Of a DNA stretch of 64,000 nt, positions 48,781 through 59,352 are shown piece after piece (the stretch's first letter is position 1; each line of letters opens with the position of its first letter). The stretch lies in NCBI RefSeq assembly GCF_037102585.1, contig NW_027043829.1:3968001-4032000 (forward strand), written 5' to 3'. The notes below the pieces were generated by a model. It did not search any database. It was not told the origin of the DNA and saw nothing but the letters and a program-made list of their open reading frames with translations. The position numbers and the translations under genes are program-made. This DNA comes from Saccharomycopsis crataegensis. Lineage: Eukaryota > Ascomycota > Saccharomycetes > Ascoideales > Saccharomycopsidaceae.

Positions 48781-49740
48781 ATGGTCCACCACCAAGCCAC
48801 CGTAATTGGGTCAGGTCCAGCCGCCCACACCGCTGCCATCTACTTGACCAGAGCTGAAATCAAGACCACTATGTATGAAGGCATGCTTGCCAACGGTATT
48901 GCTGCCGGTGGTCAATTGACTACCACCACAGACATCGAAAACTTTCCAGGTTTCCCTAATGGTATTAATGGTAGTGCTCTTATGGATGAAATGAGAAAAC
49001 AATCTGAAAGATTCGGCACACAAATCATCACTGAAACTATTTCTAAGGTTGATTTCAGCTCAAGACCTTTCAAGTTATGGACCGAATGGAATGAAGACGC
49101 TGAACCAATCACCACCGATACTGTGGTTATCGCCACTGGTGCCTCCGCTAAAAGATTGCATTTACCAGGAGAAGACCAATACTGGCAACAAGGTATTTCT
49201 GCTTGTGCTGTTTGTGATGGTGCTGTTCCAATCTTCAGAAACAAGCCTTTGGCCGTCATTGGTGGGGGTGATTCTGCTTGTGAAGAAGCCTTGTTTTTGA
49301 CAAAGTATGGTTCCAAGGTTTACATGATTGTTAGAAAAGATCATCTTAGAGCTTCTACCATTATGCAAAGAAGAGTTCAAAAGAATGAGAAGTTAGAAAT
49401 CCTCTATAACACCGTTTCTGTTGAAGCCAAGGGTGACAGTAAACTTTTGAATGCCCTTAAGATCAAGAATGTTAATTCTGGCGAAGAAAAAGACTTGCCA
49501 ATCAATGGGTTGTTCTACGCTATTGGGCACACTCCTGCTACCAATGTTTTCGGTGGTCAACTCGAAACCGATGAAGATGGTTACATTAAGACCGTTCCAG
49601 GTACTGCAACCACTTCCATTCCAGGTGTTTTTGCTGCTGGTGATGTCCAAGATAAGAAGTACAGACAAGCTATCACTAGTGCCGGTACCGGTTGTATGGC
49701 TGCTTTGGAAGCTGAAAAGTTCTTGGCTGAAAACGAATAA
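48781..49740 (+). CDS. TRR1: Thioredoxin reductase, cytosolic
   Basis: The 319-residue protein has the length of S. cerevisiae Trr1 (319). FAD binding is shown by [18 protein letters not shown] (about 9-26) and [16 protein letters not shown] near the C-terminus. The redox-active dithiol is in SACAVCDGA (Cys142, Cys145), and NADPH binding is in [12 protein letters not shown]. The enzyme reduces thioredoxin with NADPH. It lacks an N-terminal presequence, so it is the cytosolic form. Codons are highly biased (AAG, GGT, GCT, GTT), as expected of a highly expressed gene. Confidence 0.97.
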   Translation: MVHHQATVIGSGPAAHTAAIYLTRAEIKTTMYEGMLANGIAAGGQLTTTTDIENFPGFPNGINGSALMDEMRKQSERFGTQIITETISKVDFSSRPFKLWTEWNEDAEPITTDTVVIATGASAKRLHLPGEDQYWQQGISACAVCDGAVPIFRNKPLAVIGGGDSACEEALFLTKYGSKVYMIVRKDHLRASTIMQRRVQKNEKLEILYNTVSVEAKGDSKLLNALKIKNVNSGEEKDLPINGLFYAIGHTPATNVFGGQLETDEDGYIKTVPGTATTSIPGVFAAGDVQDKKYRQAITSAGTGCMAALEAEKFLAENE

Positions 49741-50283
49741 CTAGATTATAAGCTATGAATCTCTTTTCCTTTATAGATCATCGACTTTATCCATATGCGG
49801 ATATCAATACTCGTCCTATTTCACATTATTAGAAAGTTCAAATTTTTTGATTTCTCAAGCTCTTATTTTATTGGTTTTTGGTTTTTAATGTTCTATCCAG
49901 GGTGTCAATAAAATATATTATTAGGTTGTTTAAGACGTCATTAATTAATCACAGGCACACCTAACGGCCAATGCATTTATTTTTACTTTTTTTTTTCTTT
50001 TTTGTAGATTTCATCATGGTTTATGTGTGACTGCTACGATTGCAAGTAATATATATGGAGAAATGTTTGGTTGAATAAGTCCCATCGAATGGGTTTTTGT
50101 GTGATTTGTAGCGCGTCTATCACTTGCTTATAGCCTGCAGCATCGGGGCTTCTGCACATAATAAACATCCACCTTAGTTTTTTCAGAAAAGAAAAAAGTT
50201 TTTGTGAATTTCCTAACTTTATGCCCACTGGAACATCCGTTTAATTCCAAGTGGCCAGCAAGAACTTTTTTTCTGTGTGTAAA
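49741..50283. other. Intergenic, TRR1 3' flank and ISW2 promoter
   Basis: A 543-bp AT-rich spacer between tandem genes; T runs at 49988-49997. No RNA gene or repeat recognised. Confidence 0.45.
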
Positions 50284-53200
50284 ATGGTATGTGAAATGTT
50301 ATTTTATCACCTGTGATGTCAAGTTTTTCTTACTATTCTTCGAGATCGATTGATTCGTGGATCTGGTATATTTCAAACCGTTTATTCATGGAGTGACTTT
50401 TTTTTTTTAATGAAGCTAACAATAAATTAGGCTAGAGGCGCATCGAAGACCAGGTCTAAACAAGGAGCAAAAGCTCGAGCTGCTCTCATGGAAAAGAGAA
50501 GGCTTGAAAAAGAACTTAGTGAGAAACACGAAGAGGAAGAGGAAGTCCTACAGGACTGCGATGATGATGGTGATAAGAATAGTGATGACGGCGATGAAAT
50601 ATCAAATAAACAGAAACAAGACTCCACGCCTGATGAAGTTTCACTTGATGAAAAAAAAAAAAATATTTTTTGGACCAAGAACCAAAGGCCGAGAGACTTA
50701 AAGTGAGTATACTTCATTATTATCGTTTTCTTATATTCTCGTGTTTGAGAATAACGCGTTTTATGATTTTTCTTCTCCAGGAAGCATTTTTGCGAGAGCA
50801 ACAAAAACACGAGGAAGAAAACGTGCTATGGTTTTGTAATTCTTTGACTAACATTAATCTATTAGAATCGTGGTGATACTGTTAAGAGATTCAAATACCT
50901 TCTTTCCTTATCAGGTTTATTCAGAGATTTCATCGATGTGAAAGTAAAAAAGGACTTATACCTCAAGAAAGTCATTGGGGATTATGAGAACTCAATTGGC
51001 TTAAAATCTAAAAAATCTAAAAAGAAATCTGAAAAATCTGGTCGTCGTCGTAAGACCGAGAAGGAGGAAGACATGGAATTATTGCATGATGAAGAAGAAG
51101 AATTGGATCACCAGGAAACCATTATTTCCGAATCGCCCTCATTTATCGATGGTACGCTAAGAGACTACCAGATCCAGGGTTTGAACTGGTTAATCACATT
51201 GCATGAGAATTGTTTATCGGGTATTTTGGCTGATGAAATGGGGTTGGGTAAAACTTTACAGACAATTTCGTTTTTAGGGTACCTAAGATATGTAAAAGGC
51301 ATCAAAGGTCCACATATTGTGATTGTTCCAAAATCCACTCTAGATAATTGGAAACGTGAGTTTGCTAAATGGACTCCGGATGTTAATGTCTTGTTATTCA
51401 AAGGTAATAAAGACGAGAGGCAAAATATCATTCATAATAAATTGTTGGCTTGTGATTTTGATGTCGTGGTCACCAGTTTTGAGACGGTCATTAGAGAAAA
51501 AAGTCAATTGAAAAAATTCCGCTGGCAGTATATTGTTGTCGATGAGGCACACAGAATTAAAAACGAAGAAAGCTCATTATCACAAATCATCCGATTGTTT
51601 TATTCCAATAATAGACTCCTAATTACAGGCACCCCATTACAAAATAATTTGCACGAACTTTGGGCATTATTGAATTTCCTATTACCCGATGTTTTTGGTG
51701 ATTCAGAAGTCTTTGATCAATGGTTTGCCGCAGATGAAGATCAAACTAAAGAGGAGGATTCTAAAATGATCGACAAATTACACCAGATATTGAGTCCATT
51801 TTTGCTTCGAAGAGTTAAAGCGGATGTGGAAAAATCATTGCTACCAAAGAAGGAGTTGAATTTATACGTTGGTATGTCAGAAATGCAAGTCAAATGGTAT
51901 AAACGCCTTCTAGAGAAAGATATTGATGCTGTCAATGGTGCGGTGGGGAAAAGAGAAGGTAAAACCAGGTTATTAAACATAGTCATGCAATTAAGAAAAT
52001 GTTGTAACCATCCTTACCTTTTTGAAGGTGCAGAACCAGGGCCTCCATATACCACTGATGAGCATTTAGTTTATAATAGTGGTAAATTGCAGATTTTGGA
52101 TAAACTTTTGAAAAAATTCAAAGCAGAGGGCTCGCGAGTATTAATTTTCAGTCAGATGAGTCGGTTGCTAGATATTTTGGAAGATTATTGTTATTTCAGA
52201 GGTTATGAATACTGTAGAATTGATGGTTCTACTGCTCATGAAGATAGAATTGATGCAATTGATGAATATAATAAACCTGACTCTTCCAAATTCGTGTTTT
52301 TGTTGACCACCAGAGCCGGTGGTTTAGGTATTAATTTGACCACTGCTAACATTGTGGTATTGTTTGATTCTGACTGGAACCCTCAGGCAGATTTACAGGC
52401 CATGGATAGAGCCCATAGAATTGGTCAAAAGAAACAGGTAGAGGTTTATAGATTTGTTACGGAAAATGCCATTGAAGAAAAAGTTCTTGAAAGAGCAACT
52501 CAAAAATTGAGGTTGGATCAATTAGTTATTCAACAAGGTAGAATGCATAATAGTTCCGCAGCAATGGCGAAGAACAAAGTGGGTGATAATAAGGATGATT
52601 TGTTGAGTATGATTCAACATGGTGCAAAAAGCGTGTTTGAAAGTGATAAATCCACCTTTGATCTAAACGAAGATATTGAATCTATCCTCGCCAAATCCGA
52701 AACAAAAACTAGCAAATTGAATGAAAAGTTTAATAAATTAGGTTTGGACGATTTGCAGAAATTCACTTCGGATTCCAGTGCATATGAATGGAATGGTGAG
52801 AATTTCTCCAAAAAAAATAATGAAAAAGATAAACAGTTTTGGATCAATCCATCAAAAAGAGAACGGAAAGAACAAACCTATTCGGTTGATGGGTATTATA
52901 AAGATGTGTTGCATCAAGCGAAATTACCAGGGGGGAAAACTCCAAAAGCTCCAAAAACTGTTCATATTCAGGATCATCAATTTTATCCTAAAGAATTCCG
53001 TGATTTGATTGAAAAGGAAACGCTATATTATAAAAGACTGATTGGCTATAGAGTTCCATTATCTGATATCCCGTTGGATGATGGCGATAATAAATCTGTC
53101 CTGAATGATAAGAAGGCTGGTTATAATTCTTCAGACGATGAGTATCTCGACACTGATGATGAAGAAGATTCGACCAATAAGACTAAAGAGCAGCGGAAAA

Positions 53201-53991
53201 CTAGAGAAGCAAAGAGAAAACTTGAACAGCAGAAGGTCAATAAGGCTGAGCCTTTGACTGCTGAAGAAGAAGAATTGAAAAAGAAATATAGTGACCAGGC
53301 ATTCGCTAATTGGACAAGACGTGATTTCACAAATTTTGTCCACTCTGCCGCTAAATTTGGCAGACATCAACATAAGCAAATTGCTGGTGAATTGGGTAAT
53401 AAAACACCTGAAGATGTTAAGAAGTATTCCGAGGTTTTTTGGAAGAATTATGAGGAAATTGATGGTTATGCAAAGTACATTGCGCAAATTGAAGCAGGGG
53501 AAAAGAAATTTCATAAGATTAATTTACAAAAAGACCTACTTGCCAGGAAAATATCTCAGTACGATGCTCCACTTCAACAACTTCAAATCCAGTATCCTCC
53601 AAACAATTCAAAGCGTATATACACGGAATTGGAAGATCGCTATTTATTAGTGATGGTCAATAAGTTTGGCTTGACTACTGAGAACTTATACGATAAAATT
53701 AAAGAGAGTCTCAAAGAAAGTGATTTGTTCAAATTTGATTGGTTCTTCCAAAGCAGAACTGCTCAAGAATTGGGCAGAAGAACAAATACTTTATTATTGG
53801 CATTAACTCGTGAATTCGAAGGTCCAAATGCCCTCAAGAGGAAAAGGGAGAAAAGGAACAAGGATAAGGATAAGGAGAGCGATAGCAGGAATTCTCCTGC
53901 TCCTTCGGTCACTCCTGCACCAGTTAGTGGGAAACGAAGTGCGTTATCGACTGTTAGCGACGGAACTGGGAATAAGAGGGCGAAAGTTTGA
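50284..53991 (+). CDS. ISW2: Isw2-type ISWI chromatin-remodelling ATPase (three exons; frame slip in an A13 run)
   Basis: Model: exon 1 is only the ATG (50284-50286), intron 1 is 50287-50430 (GTATGT, GCTAAC, TTAG), exon 2 is 50431-50702, intron 2 is 50703-50865 (GTGAGT, TGACTAAC, TTAG) and exon 3 is 50866-53991. Exon 2 starts in one frame ([12 protein letters not shown]) and ends in another, where [15 protein letters not shown] joins [15 protein letters not shown] without a gap against S. cerevisiae Isw2. The change occurs at 13 A (50651-50663); as read the frame is off by one base. The SNF2 ATPase is intact: [75 protein letters not shown] ([20 protein letters not shown]) and SLIDE domains follow. 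Isw2 spaces nucleosomes and represses genes. Confidence 0.9.
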
Positions 53992-54349
53992 TTAGTTTGT
54001 ATTGGTAATGTTTTTCAAAAGGGCTATACGTATGGATCATAATTCATCTTGTTGTTTTTTTTGTTGCTCCATTTGTTTTCCATTTTTGGCTTTTAATTTT
54101 CTTATTGAATTTATTGATTTTATAACAATGCTGTACCAATAATACGTTCAAGTATATTATATGTTTATTCAAATAGCTCCTGCATATAGTGTAATCGTAT
54201 TTCCTCAGTGAATGGATCAGTAATCGGTATTTTAAAGAGAAAAATTCGCAGGGTCCAGCCGTTACTTTTCTCTCTTTCTACTTACAAAACAATCTAAACC
54301 AAATAAATAACACATTAAACTCATTCAAAAATAAATAGAAAATTCAAAT
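53992..54349. other. Intergenic, convergent 3' ends of ISW2 and TRP4
   Basis: A 358-bp AT-rich spacer. Nothing recognised beyond T-rich 3'-end sequence. Confidence 0.5.
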
Positions 54350-55489
54350 CTATAATTGATCAACTTTTTCACATAAATGAACAAGGGCTTCTAATGCGCC
54401 GCCAGTTTTAAGACTCTCTTTTGCTAGTCTAACCCCGTCCTTCCAGTCTGCGGCAATACCGCTACTGACCGCCAAAACACTACTGTTCATCAAAATGTAA
54501 TCGACTATTGGCTTATCTGCTGGAGTCGTATCACCTTTCAAAATCCTCATTAAAACATTGGCATTTTCTTGTGGTGTTCCTGATCTTACTGATTCCAAGG
54601 AGTGTTCAGGTAACCCAAAGTCCTTTGGACTAATGTATTCAGTTTGTATCTCTCCGGAGATTGGATCGATATACCAGATCTTGCTTCTTCCAATTGGCGA
54701 AACCTCGTCCAATCCAACCTCACCCCAAACAACAATAGTGCTATACTTATTTGATCCATTTAGCTCATCAGCGGATAATTTAGGGTATAACTCCTTTGCT
54801 GTTTGCGCATAAATGTACCCCAACTCCTCGGAGAAAACCCCCAACACCCTGGATTGTAGTCTAATTGGGTTCAATAACGGACCCAAAATGTTGAATATTG
54901 ACGGTATCCCGAGTTGTTTTCTCACATCGGCAACGATTCTCATACCATTATGGAAACTCGGAGCAAACAAAAAGATAAATTTATTATTATCTTCCTCGAT
55001 TAATTTTGGAATGGTTTTGGCATTGATTTTCGCGGTATTGATACCCAAGCGGGCAATTAAATCCCCAGCACCAGAGTTACTAGTCGAGGCTTTACCCCCG
55101 TGTTTTGTTACCACAACATTAGTGTTTGGGATACCTGCAACAACAATTGCAGATGATGTAGATACGTTGAAAGTGTTTTGACCGTCTCCCCCAGTGCCCA
55201 CGATATCTGTAAATATTCTCCCTGCACAATACAGTGAGTTGATATTAGGCACATCTGAGAATTCCAATATAGTTTGCACGGCAGTTGAGATGTACTTGGC
55301 GTCTTTGTCGAGTTTGGACAATGATAAAGCAGTCAAGAATGAAGCAACTTGAATATCAGAAGGGATCTGCTGGAAAATCAACCGCAATGCCACTGCCAAA
55401 TCATTAGGGGTCAAGTTTGGGGGGCTAAGCAAAAGAGACTTGATATAAGGGGTCAATGCCGTAGAGGACAAACTAGTGGCTGGTGCCAT
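54350..55489 (-). CDS. TRP4: Anthranilate phosphoribosyltransferase
   Basis: The 379-residue protein matches yeast Trp4 (380). The PRPP-binding GTGGDGQNTFNVSTSSA (about 95-111) and TKHGGKASTSNSGAGDL (about 128-144) are intact, as are FAPSFHNGMRIVADVRKQLG and FNILGPLLNP, which line the anthranilate pocket. It transfers phosphoribose from PRPP to anthranilate in the second step of tryptophan synthesis. The ATG at 55489 is followed by MAPATSLSSTALTPYIK. It shares a 201-bp divergent promoter with AIM2, where TGACTA on the minus strand (about 55544-55549) is a weak Gcn4-like half site. Confidence 0.95.
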   Translation of the reverse strand: MAPATSLSSTALTPYIKSLLLSPPNLTPNDLAVALRLIFQQIPSDIQVASFLTALSLSKLDKDAKYISTAVQTILEFSDVPNINSLYCAGRIFTDIVGTGGDGQNTFNVSTSSAIVVAGIPNTNVVVTKHGGKASTSNSGAGDLIARLGINTAKINAKTIPKLIEEDNNKFIFLFAPSFHNGMRIVADVRKQLGIPSIFNILGPLLNPIRLQSRVLGVFSEELGYIYAQTAKELYPKLSADELNGSNKYSTIVVWGEVGLDEVSPIGRSKIWYIDPISGEIQTEYISPKDFGLPEHSLESVRSGTPQENANVLMRILKGDTTPADKPIVDYILMNSSVLAVSSGIAADWKDGVRLAKESLKTGGALEALVHLCEKVDQL

Positions 55490-55690
55490 CTTTTATTATT
55501 ACTTGATATCTTGTTGTTTGTGTCAGGGTGGTCAAAGAGTAGTAGTCATCGTATTATTCCACAGTAATTTTTTTTTCTGTTGATTTTCGCGGAGGGGCTG
55601 CGTAACCAGACTTTTGGTTGAAACCTTCTTTTCTGATACCTTTTGGATGTTGAAATCTATTATATTATTATCGTTATTCGATATTCCACA

Positions 55691-56483
55691 ATGGCATCGT
55701 TACCTCCTTCCGCTTGCTGTTTACCTCATACAATTCACGGTATGTCACTTGAAAACAAGCTTTGAAATCTCCACACTCACTAACCTAGCACTGTTGTTGA
55801 CAGAGGGTAAGAGAAAAGGTACCCTCCACAAGGACCTCTATGGGCTTCCCACTTATGAGACTGGTGACATCGAATCACAAAAAGTTATAATCATTGCGGT
55901 TGACATCTTTGGATATGATTTCCTCAACACCAATTTGATTGCCGATGAATTTGCCAAGGCAGGTTTTTACGTGGTAGTACCAGATATTCTTCTTGGGGAT
56001 CCAGTAGATTTATCCGGTGGCCCAGAAGGGCTTAAGAAATGGAAAGAAAACCATGGCCTGGAGGTTACATTACCAGTGTATCACAAATTTTTGATTGAGT
56101 TGAAGAAACATGTTGGTGGAAAAGCTAAGTTTTTCAGTGTGGGTTATTGTTTTGGGGCCCCATCCGTGGTCAGTGAACTAACTGATTATGGGCTATTGAC
56201 TGCTGGAGCAGTTGCTCATCCAACAGCAGTCACCATTGAATCAGTTGAGAGAATCACTAAGCCATTCATGATAAGTGCTGCTCAAACTGATGCTAGGTTC
56301 ACACCAGAATTGAGACACAAGACAGAAGAGATTTTGATAAAGAACAATATCAGATTTCAAATGGATTTGTTTAGTGGTGTGTCACATGGATTTGCAATTA
56401 AGGGAGATATTAAGGACCCCGTTGTGAAGTATGCCAAAGAGAAATGTGTTTCTGATGTGATCACTTGGTTTTCTCAATTTTAG
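55691..56483 (+). CDS. AIM2: Aim2-like dienelactone hydrolase family protein (two exons)
   Basis: Exon 1 is 55691-55739 (MASLPPSACCLPHTIH), the 64-nt intron is 55740-55803 (GTATGT, branch CACTAAC at 55778-55784, acceptor ACAG), and exon 2 is 55804-56483. The product has 242 residues; S. cerevisiae Aim2 has 246 and also starts MAS with a CC pair. The alpha/beta-hydrolase triad is visible: Cys132 in SVGYCFGAP, Asp179 in SAAQTDARF and His211 in SGVSHGFA. The longer open frame upstream begins at TTG and reads through the intron, so it is not real. The substrate is unknown; the family splits dienelactone-like esters. Confidence 0.9.
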
Positions 56484-56893
56484 ACATACTATTTGCTTCA
56501 AAAATTGATGATCTTTTGAGAAACAAATACACAAACATATATATAAACAGATACATAAACAGATATAAAACAAATAAAATTAACAAGCAAGGAAAATAGC
56601 TTAAACCACTTGGGTTTCTCAGTTTGAGTTATAACAACGAAAATCAATAACGTATAAATAAAGACAGCTTTTTAAACAATAACTATACTGTATATATCGA
56701 GAAAGATAGAGAAGGAAGAAAAAAACAAATGATGAGATAACAAATATAAGAAACAAGGAGCCAGGAAACTTGAAAAAAAAAAAAAAAGGAGAATGTACAG
56801 AATATCTGTAACTAGAAATTTAGAGTAGCTTTCAACAAATTAAAATGCATAATACTAAAAAGAAGAATATTTGAAGCGACGCAAGGCTATGGA
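56484..56893. other. Intergenic, convergent 3' ends of AIM2 and ANP1
   Basis: A 410-bp A-rich spacer; short ACATATATATAAACAG-like repeats near 56535-56570 and an A run at 56773-56788. No gene seen. Confidence 0.5.
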
Positions 56894-58324
56894 TCATTCT
56901 TTGGTTGGATCAAAATTAGCCAAGATATCCTTTTCAGTTAGCTGTGTTTCATCATCAGCAGCTGCTTTGTCACCCGATACAGCATCAGCACCAGCAATAA
57001 TTGGTTCACCATTTCCATCAACAACATTCTTAATAGGTACTGACTTTTTAAAGTATTCTTCCTCATCGACTCCACTCCAATCAACCACAATCTTACGATG
57101 GCCACTCATGTCAGTATTTTTCATGATGTTGATCTTATCGGCCTTCCAAGAATCCTGAACATCTTCAAAACCTTCATTCCAAATCTTATCATAAATCCCT
57201 CTAAGCTTCTCTTCTTCCTTTTGTTTAGCTTCTTCTTGGGCCATCCATTCCATATGTTTCAAATCATCACTAGAAGGTTCGTAAATATGCCAGATGACAT
57301 AATGAGGCAAACCATAGACCGAGAAACCCATTCTTTTTGAAAGTTTACCAAAAGCTTCAGTCTCAGCATGTTTCTCAAAAGAAAACGCCGGGAAATGCGA
57401 ACCAGCACGGAATACAGAAGCTCTACACAAAATAGAAACACCACCAATACCGTCTAATGGCATTTCGACCTCAATATCACCATATGGATCACGCAAATAA
57501 GCTAAATGTGGTCTCCAAGTCGAATATTCAACATAACCCTCAACAATAACGGCATCCTCATCAAGAGTGTTGGCCAATTGTAAACCACCATCAGATTCTT
57601 GCCAGGAATTCAAATCATACGGTTGTTGATTACCCAACCAGTCTGGCAATGGACGCCACACATTTGGTACAATCACATCTTTGTCGTGGTGCATCAAATC
57701 TTCGAGAATTTCGCCAGGAACAGTTTCCACGTCAGCATCTCTCCAATAAACCCAGGAATGGTAGGGTTTAATAGCAACTGTCCATAACCAGTTACGCGCT
57801 CTAGCCATCAATTTTCTTCTCGGGCCTTGTGCAGCAAAACCATGACGATCACTAAAACCTTGACCGATACTTTGACCAAAGTCCTTTTCGAAAATTTCAA
57901 TCTCCCCAAAGCGGACACTGACATCAGGATCATTTTGTATATCATTAATATGTTGTTTGAGATCGCCCATGGTATTATCAGAAGAATCGGAAACCAAAAA
58001 GGCCAAATCAATGAGATGATGTGGGTAAGTTAAGTTTCTCATATGATTGAAAAACATTGGAAGATGGGGAGAGGCATCTCTCAATGGCACACAAAAGAGC
58101 ACACGCTCTTCACGACGCCAGCCATCTTTATAGCCATGAGCATCCATCAAATCGTAGTATTCAGTATTTTCCACCTTGTCGAAGTTAGGAATGTATAGGG
58201 ATCCAAAAAACAATAATTTTGAAGTTAGTAGAAGCACAAACACCACCACTCCTATTACTGACAATCTTCCACAAGATGTTCTAAGAGGTGACGCCTTTGG
58301 GTAATCAGGGGACAACGAATTCAT
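56894..58324 (-). CDS. ANP1: Anp1, subunit of Golgi mannan polymerase II
   Basis: The 476-residue type II membrane protein is of the Anp1/Mnn9/Van1 family. A signal anchor lies at about residues 21-44 (LSVIGVVVFVLLLTSKLLFF). The lumenal GT62 domain has ERVLFCVPLRDASPHLPMFF, FLVSDSSDNTMG, FSDRHGFAAQGPRRKLMARA and the DxD-containing YWRDADVETVPGEI; PNVWRPLPDWLGNQQPYDLN and FEKHAETEAFGKLSKRM complete it. Similarity is higher to Anp1 than to Mnn9 or Van1 (DGW near the stem, HYVIWHIYEPSSDDLKHM). It extends the alpha-1,6-mannan backbone in the cis-Golgi. The S. cerevisiae poly-Gln tail is absent. Confidence 0.93.
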   Translation of the reverse strand: MNSLSPDYPKASPLRTSCGRLSVIGVVVFVLLLTSKLLFFGSLYIPNFDKVENTEYYDLMDAHGYKDGWRREERVLFCVPLRDASPHLPMFFNHMRNLTYPHHLIDLAFLVSDSSDNTMGDLKQHINDIQNDPDVSVRFGEIEIFEKDFGQSIGQGFSDRHGFAAQGPRRKLMARARNWLWTVAIKPYHSWVYWRDADVETVPGEILEDLMHHDKDVIVPNVWRPLPDWLGNQQPYDLNSWQESDGGLQLANTLDEDAVIVEGYVEYSTWRPHLAYLRDPYGDIEVEMPLDGIGGVSILCRASVFRAGSHFPAFSFEKHAETEAFGKLSKRMGFSVYGLPHYVIWHIYEPSSDDLKHMEWMAQEEAKQKEEEKLRGIYDKIWNEGFEDVQDSWKADKINIMKNTDMSGHRKIVVDWSGVDEEEYFKKSVPIKNVVDGNGEPIIAGADAVSGDKAAADDETQLTEKDILANFDPTKE

Positions 58325-59352
58325 TGTTTAAGATGGGGGTATATGTTCGATGTTGTGTGGGTGTCTAGTTGATCTGATTTTTTTTTTTTTCGTTTTTTGA
58401 TCCCTGCGCACTTATAAAAGGGAAGAAAAGAACAGATGGAAAGAAAGAGCAATCTCGTGGGAAAGAAGTGAAGAATAAGTTAGAACTAATGCAGCTGAGA
58501 GAAATGAAGAATTGAAAGAGCGATAAGGCACAGTGTTTTCCTCTGTGGAGCTTCTCACAGAGTAACCAATTGATGAAAATTTGATCTTAACTGAACAACA
58601 GACAACAGAAAAACAAAGGCAACAAAGAAAAAGAAAAAACAAAGGCAAATTTTTCAATAGAAAAAAGCTACTATTGAAACAAGCAGTACTGGCTCACGAT
58701 GCTTTGTTAGTTGGCAGAGTCTGGTTCAAGGTGTTGTTTGTTGTTTATTATTATTATCGATTGATTTGTCCCCTAAGCTTGTTGGTTTTCTTTCTTTTGA
58801 AATCACCTGCTCTCCGTCACCCGCCCTTCCTCCAAACAAACAACAAAAAAAATTCCTGCTGTTTGTCGTGCGCGTAGCACATAGGTGTATATAAATAAAT
58901 CACGATAAACCTATAAATAATTATCACAATAATGCACACTCCCTATTTAAGATAATTGTTTTCCATTAATAGCATGATGGCTGGACCTTCAAAAGACATT
59001 GCTAAGGGCTTTTTCTTTTCCTTTTTTCTTGCTTTGCTTTTCAGCCAATATCTAAATAGGAGTTTACCAAACAAATGTCTATCTGTTATTGGACCAAAGT
59101 TTCGGTCATATATTTATTTATATCTGATGATTTTCAAAATCACCATTCTCAGTGTCTTTTGTATTATATCGTGTGATGGACCTGGTTGAACTTCAAAAAA
59201 AAGAAGAGAGAGAGAAAAAAAAAAAAAACAGTAACGAAATTGAACATAATCTATAAACTAACATCTCCAATCAAAGTTCATTGATGCTGTATCACCCAAA
59301 ATTTAGGTAGCCTAGTCTAAGCAGCTTCAACGTTTTCAACATGAGAAATGAC
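58325..59352. other. Intergenic: ANP1 promoter and HOG1 3' flank
   Basis: A 1028-bp spacer: T run at 58380-58391, A-rich (AACAAAGGC)-like repeats near 58590-58645, ATT tract at about 58745-58757, and an A run at 59216-59227. A 71-codon ATG frame at 58974-59189 (MMAGPSKDIAKG) has no family I recognise. I see no RNA gene. Confidence 0.45.

Noticed and set aside
50781-50822. Separate coding exon [14 protein letters not shown] in ISW2
   Set aside because: Including it needs a GTGCTA donor and a 43-nt intron. Leaving it out gives a gap-free match to Isw2, so it is treated as intronic with a possible alternative acceptor.
58974-59189. Small ATG frame MMAGPSKDIAKG... between ANP1 and HOG1
   Set aside because: About 71 codons, Phe-rich from T runs, with no family I recognise and no intron that improves it. 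It is kept as an unlikely candidate only.
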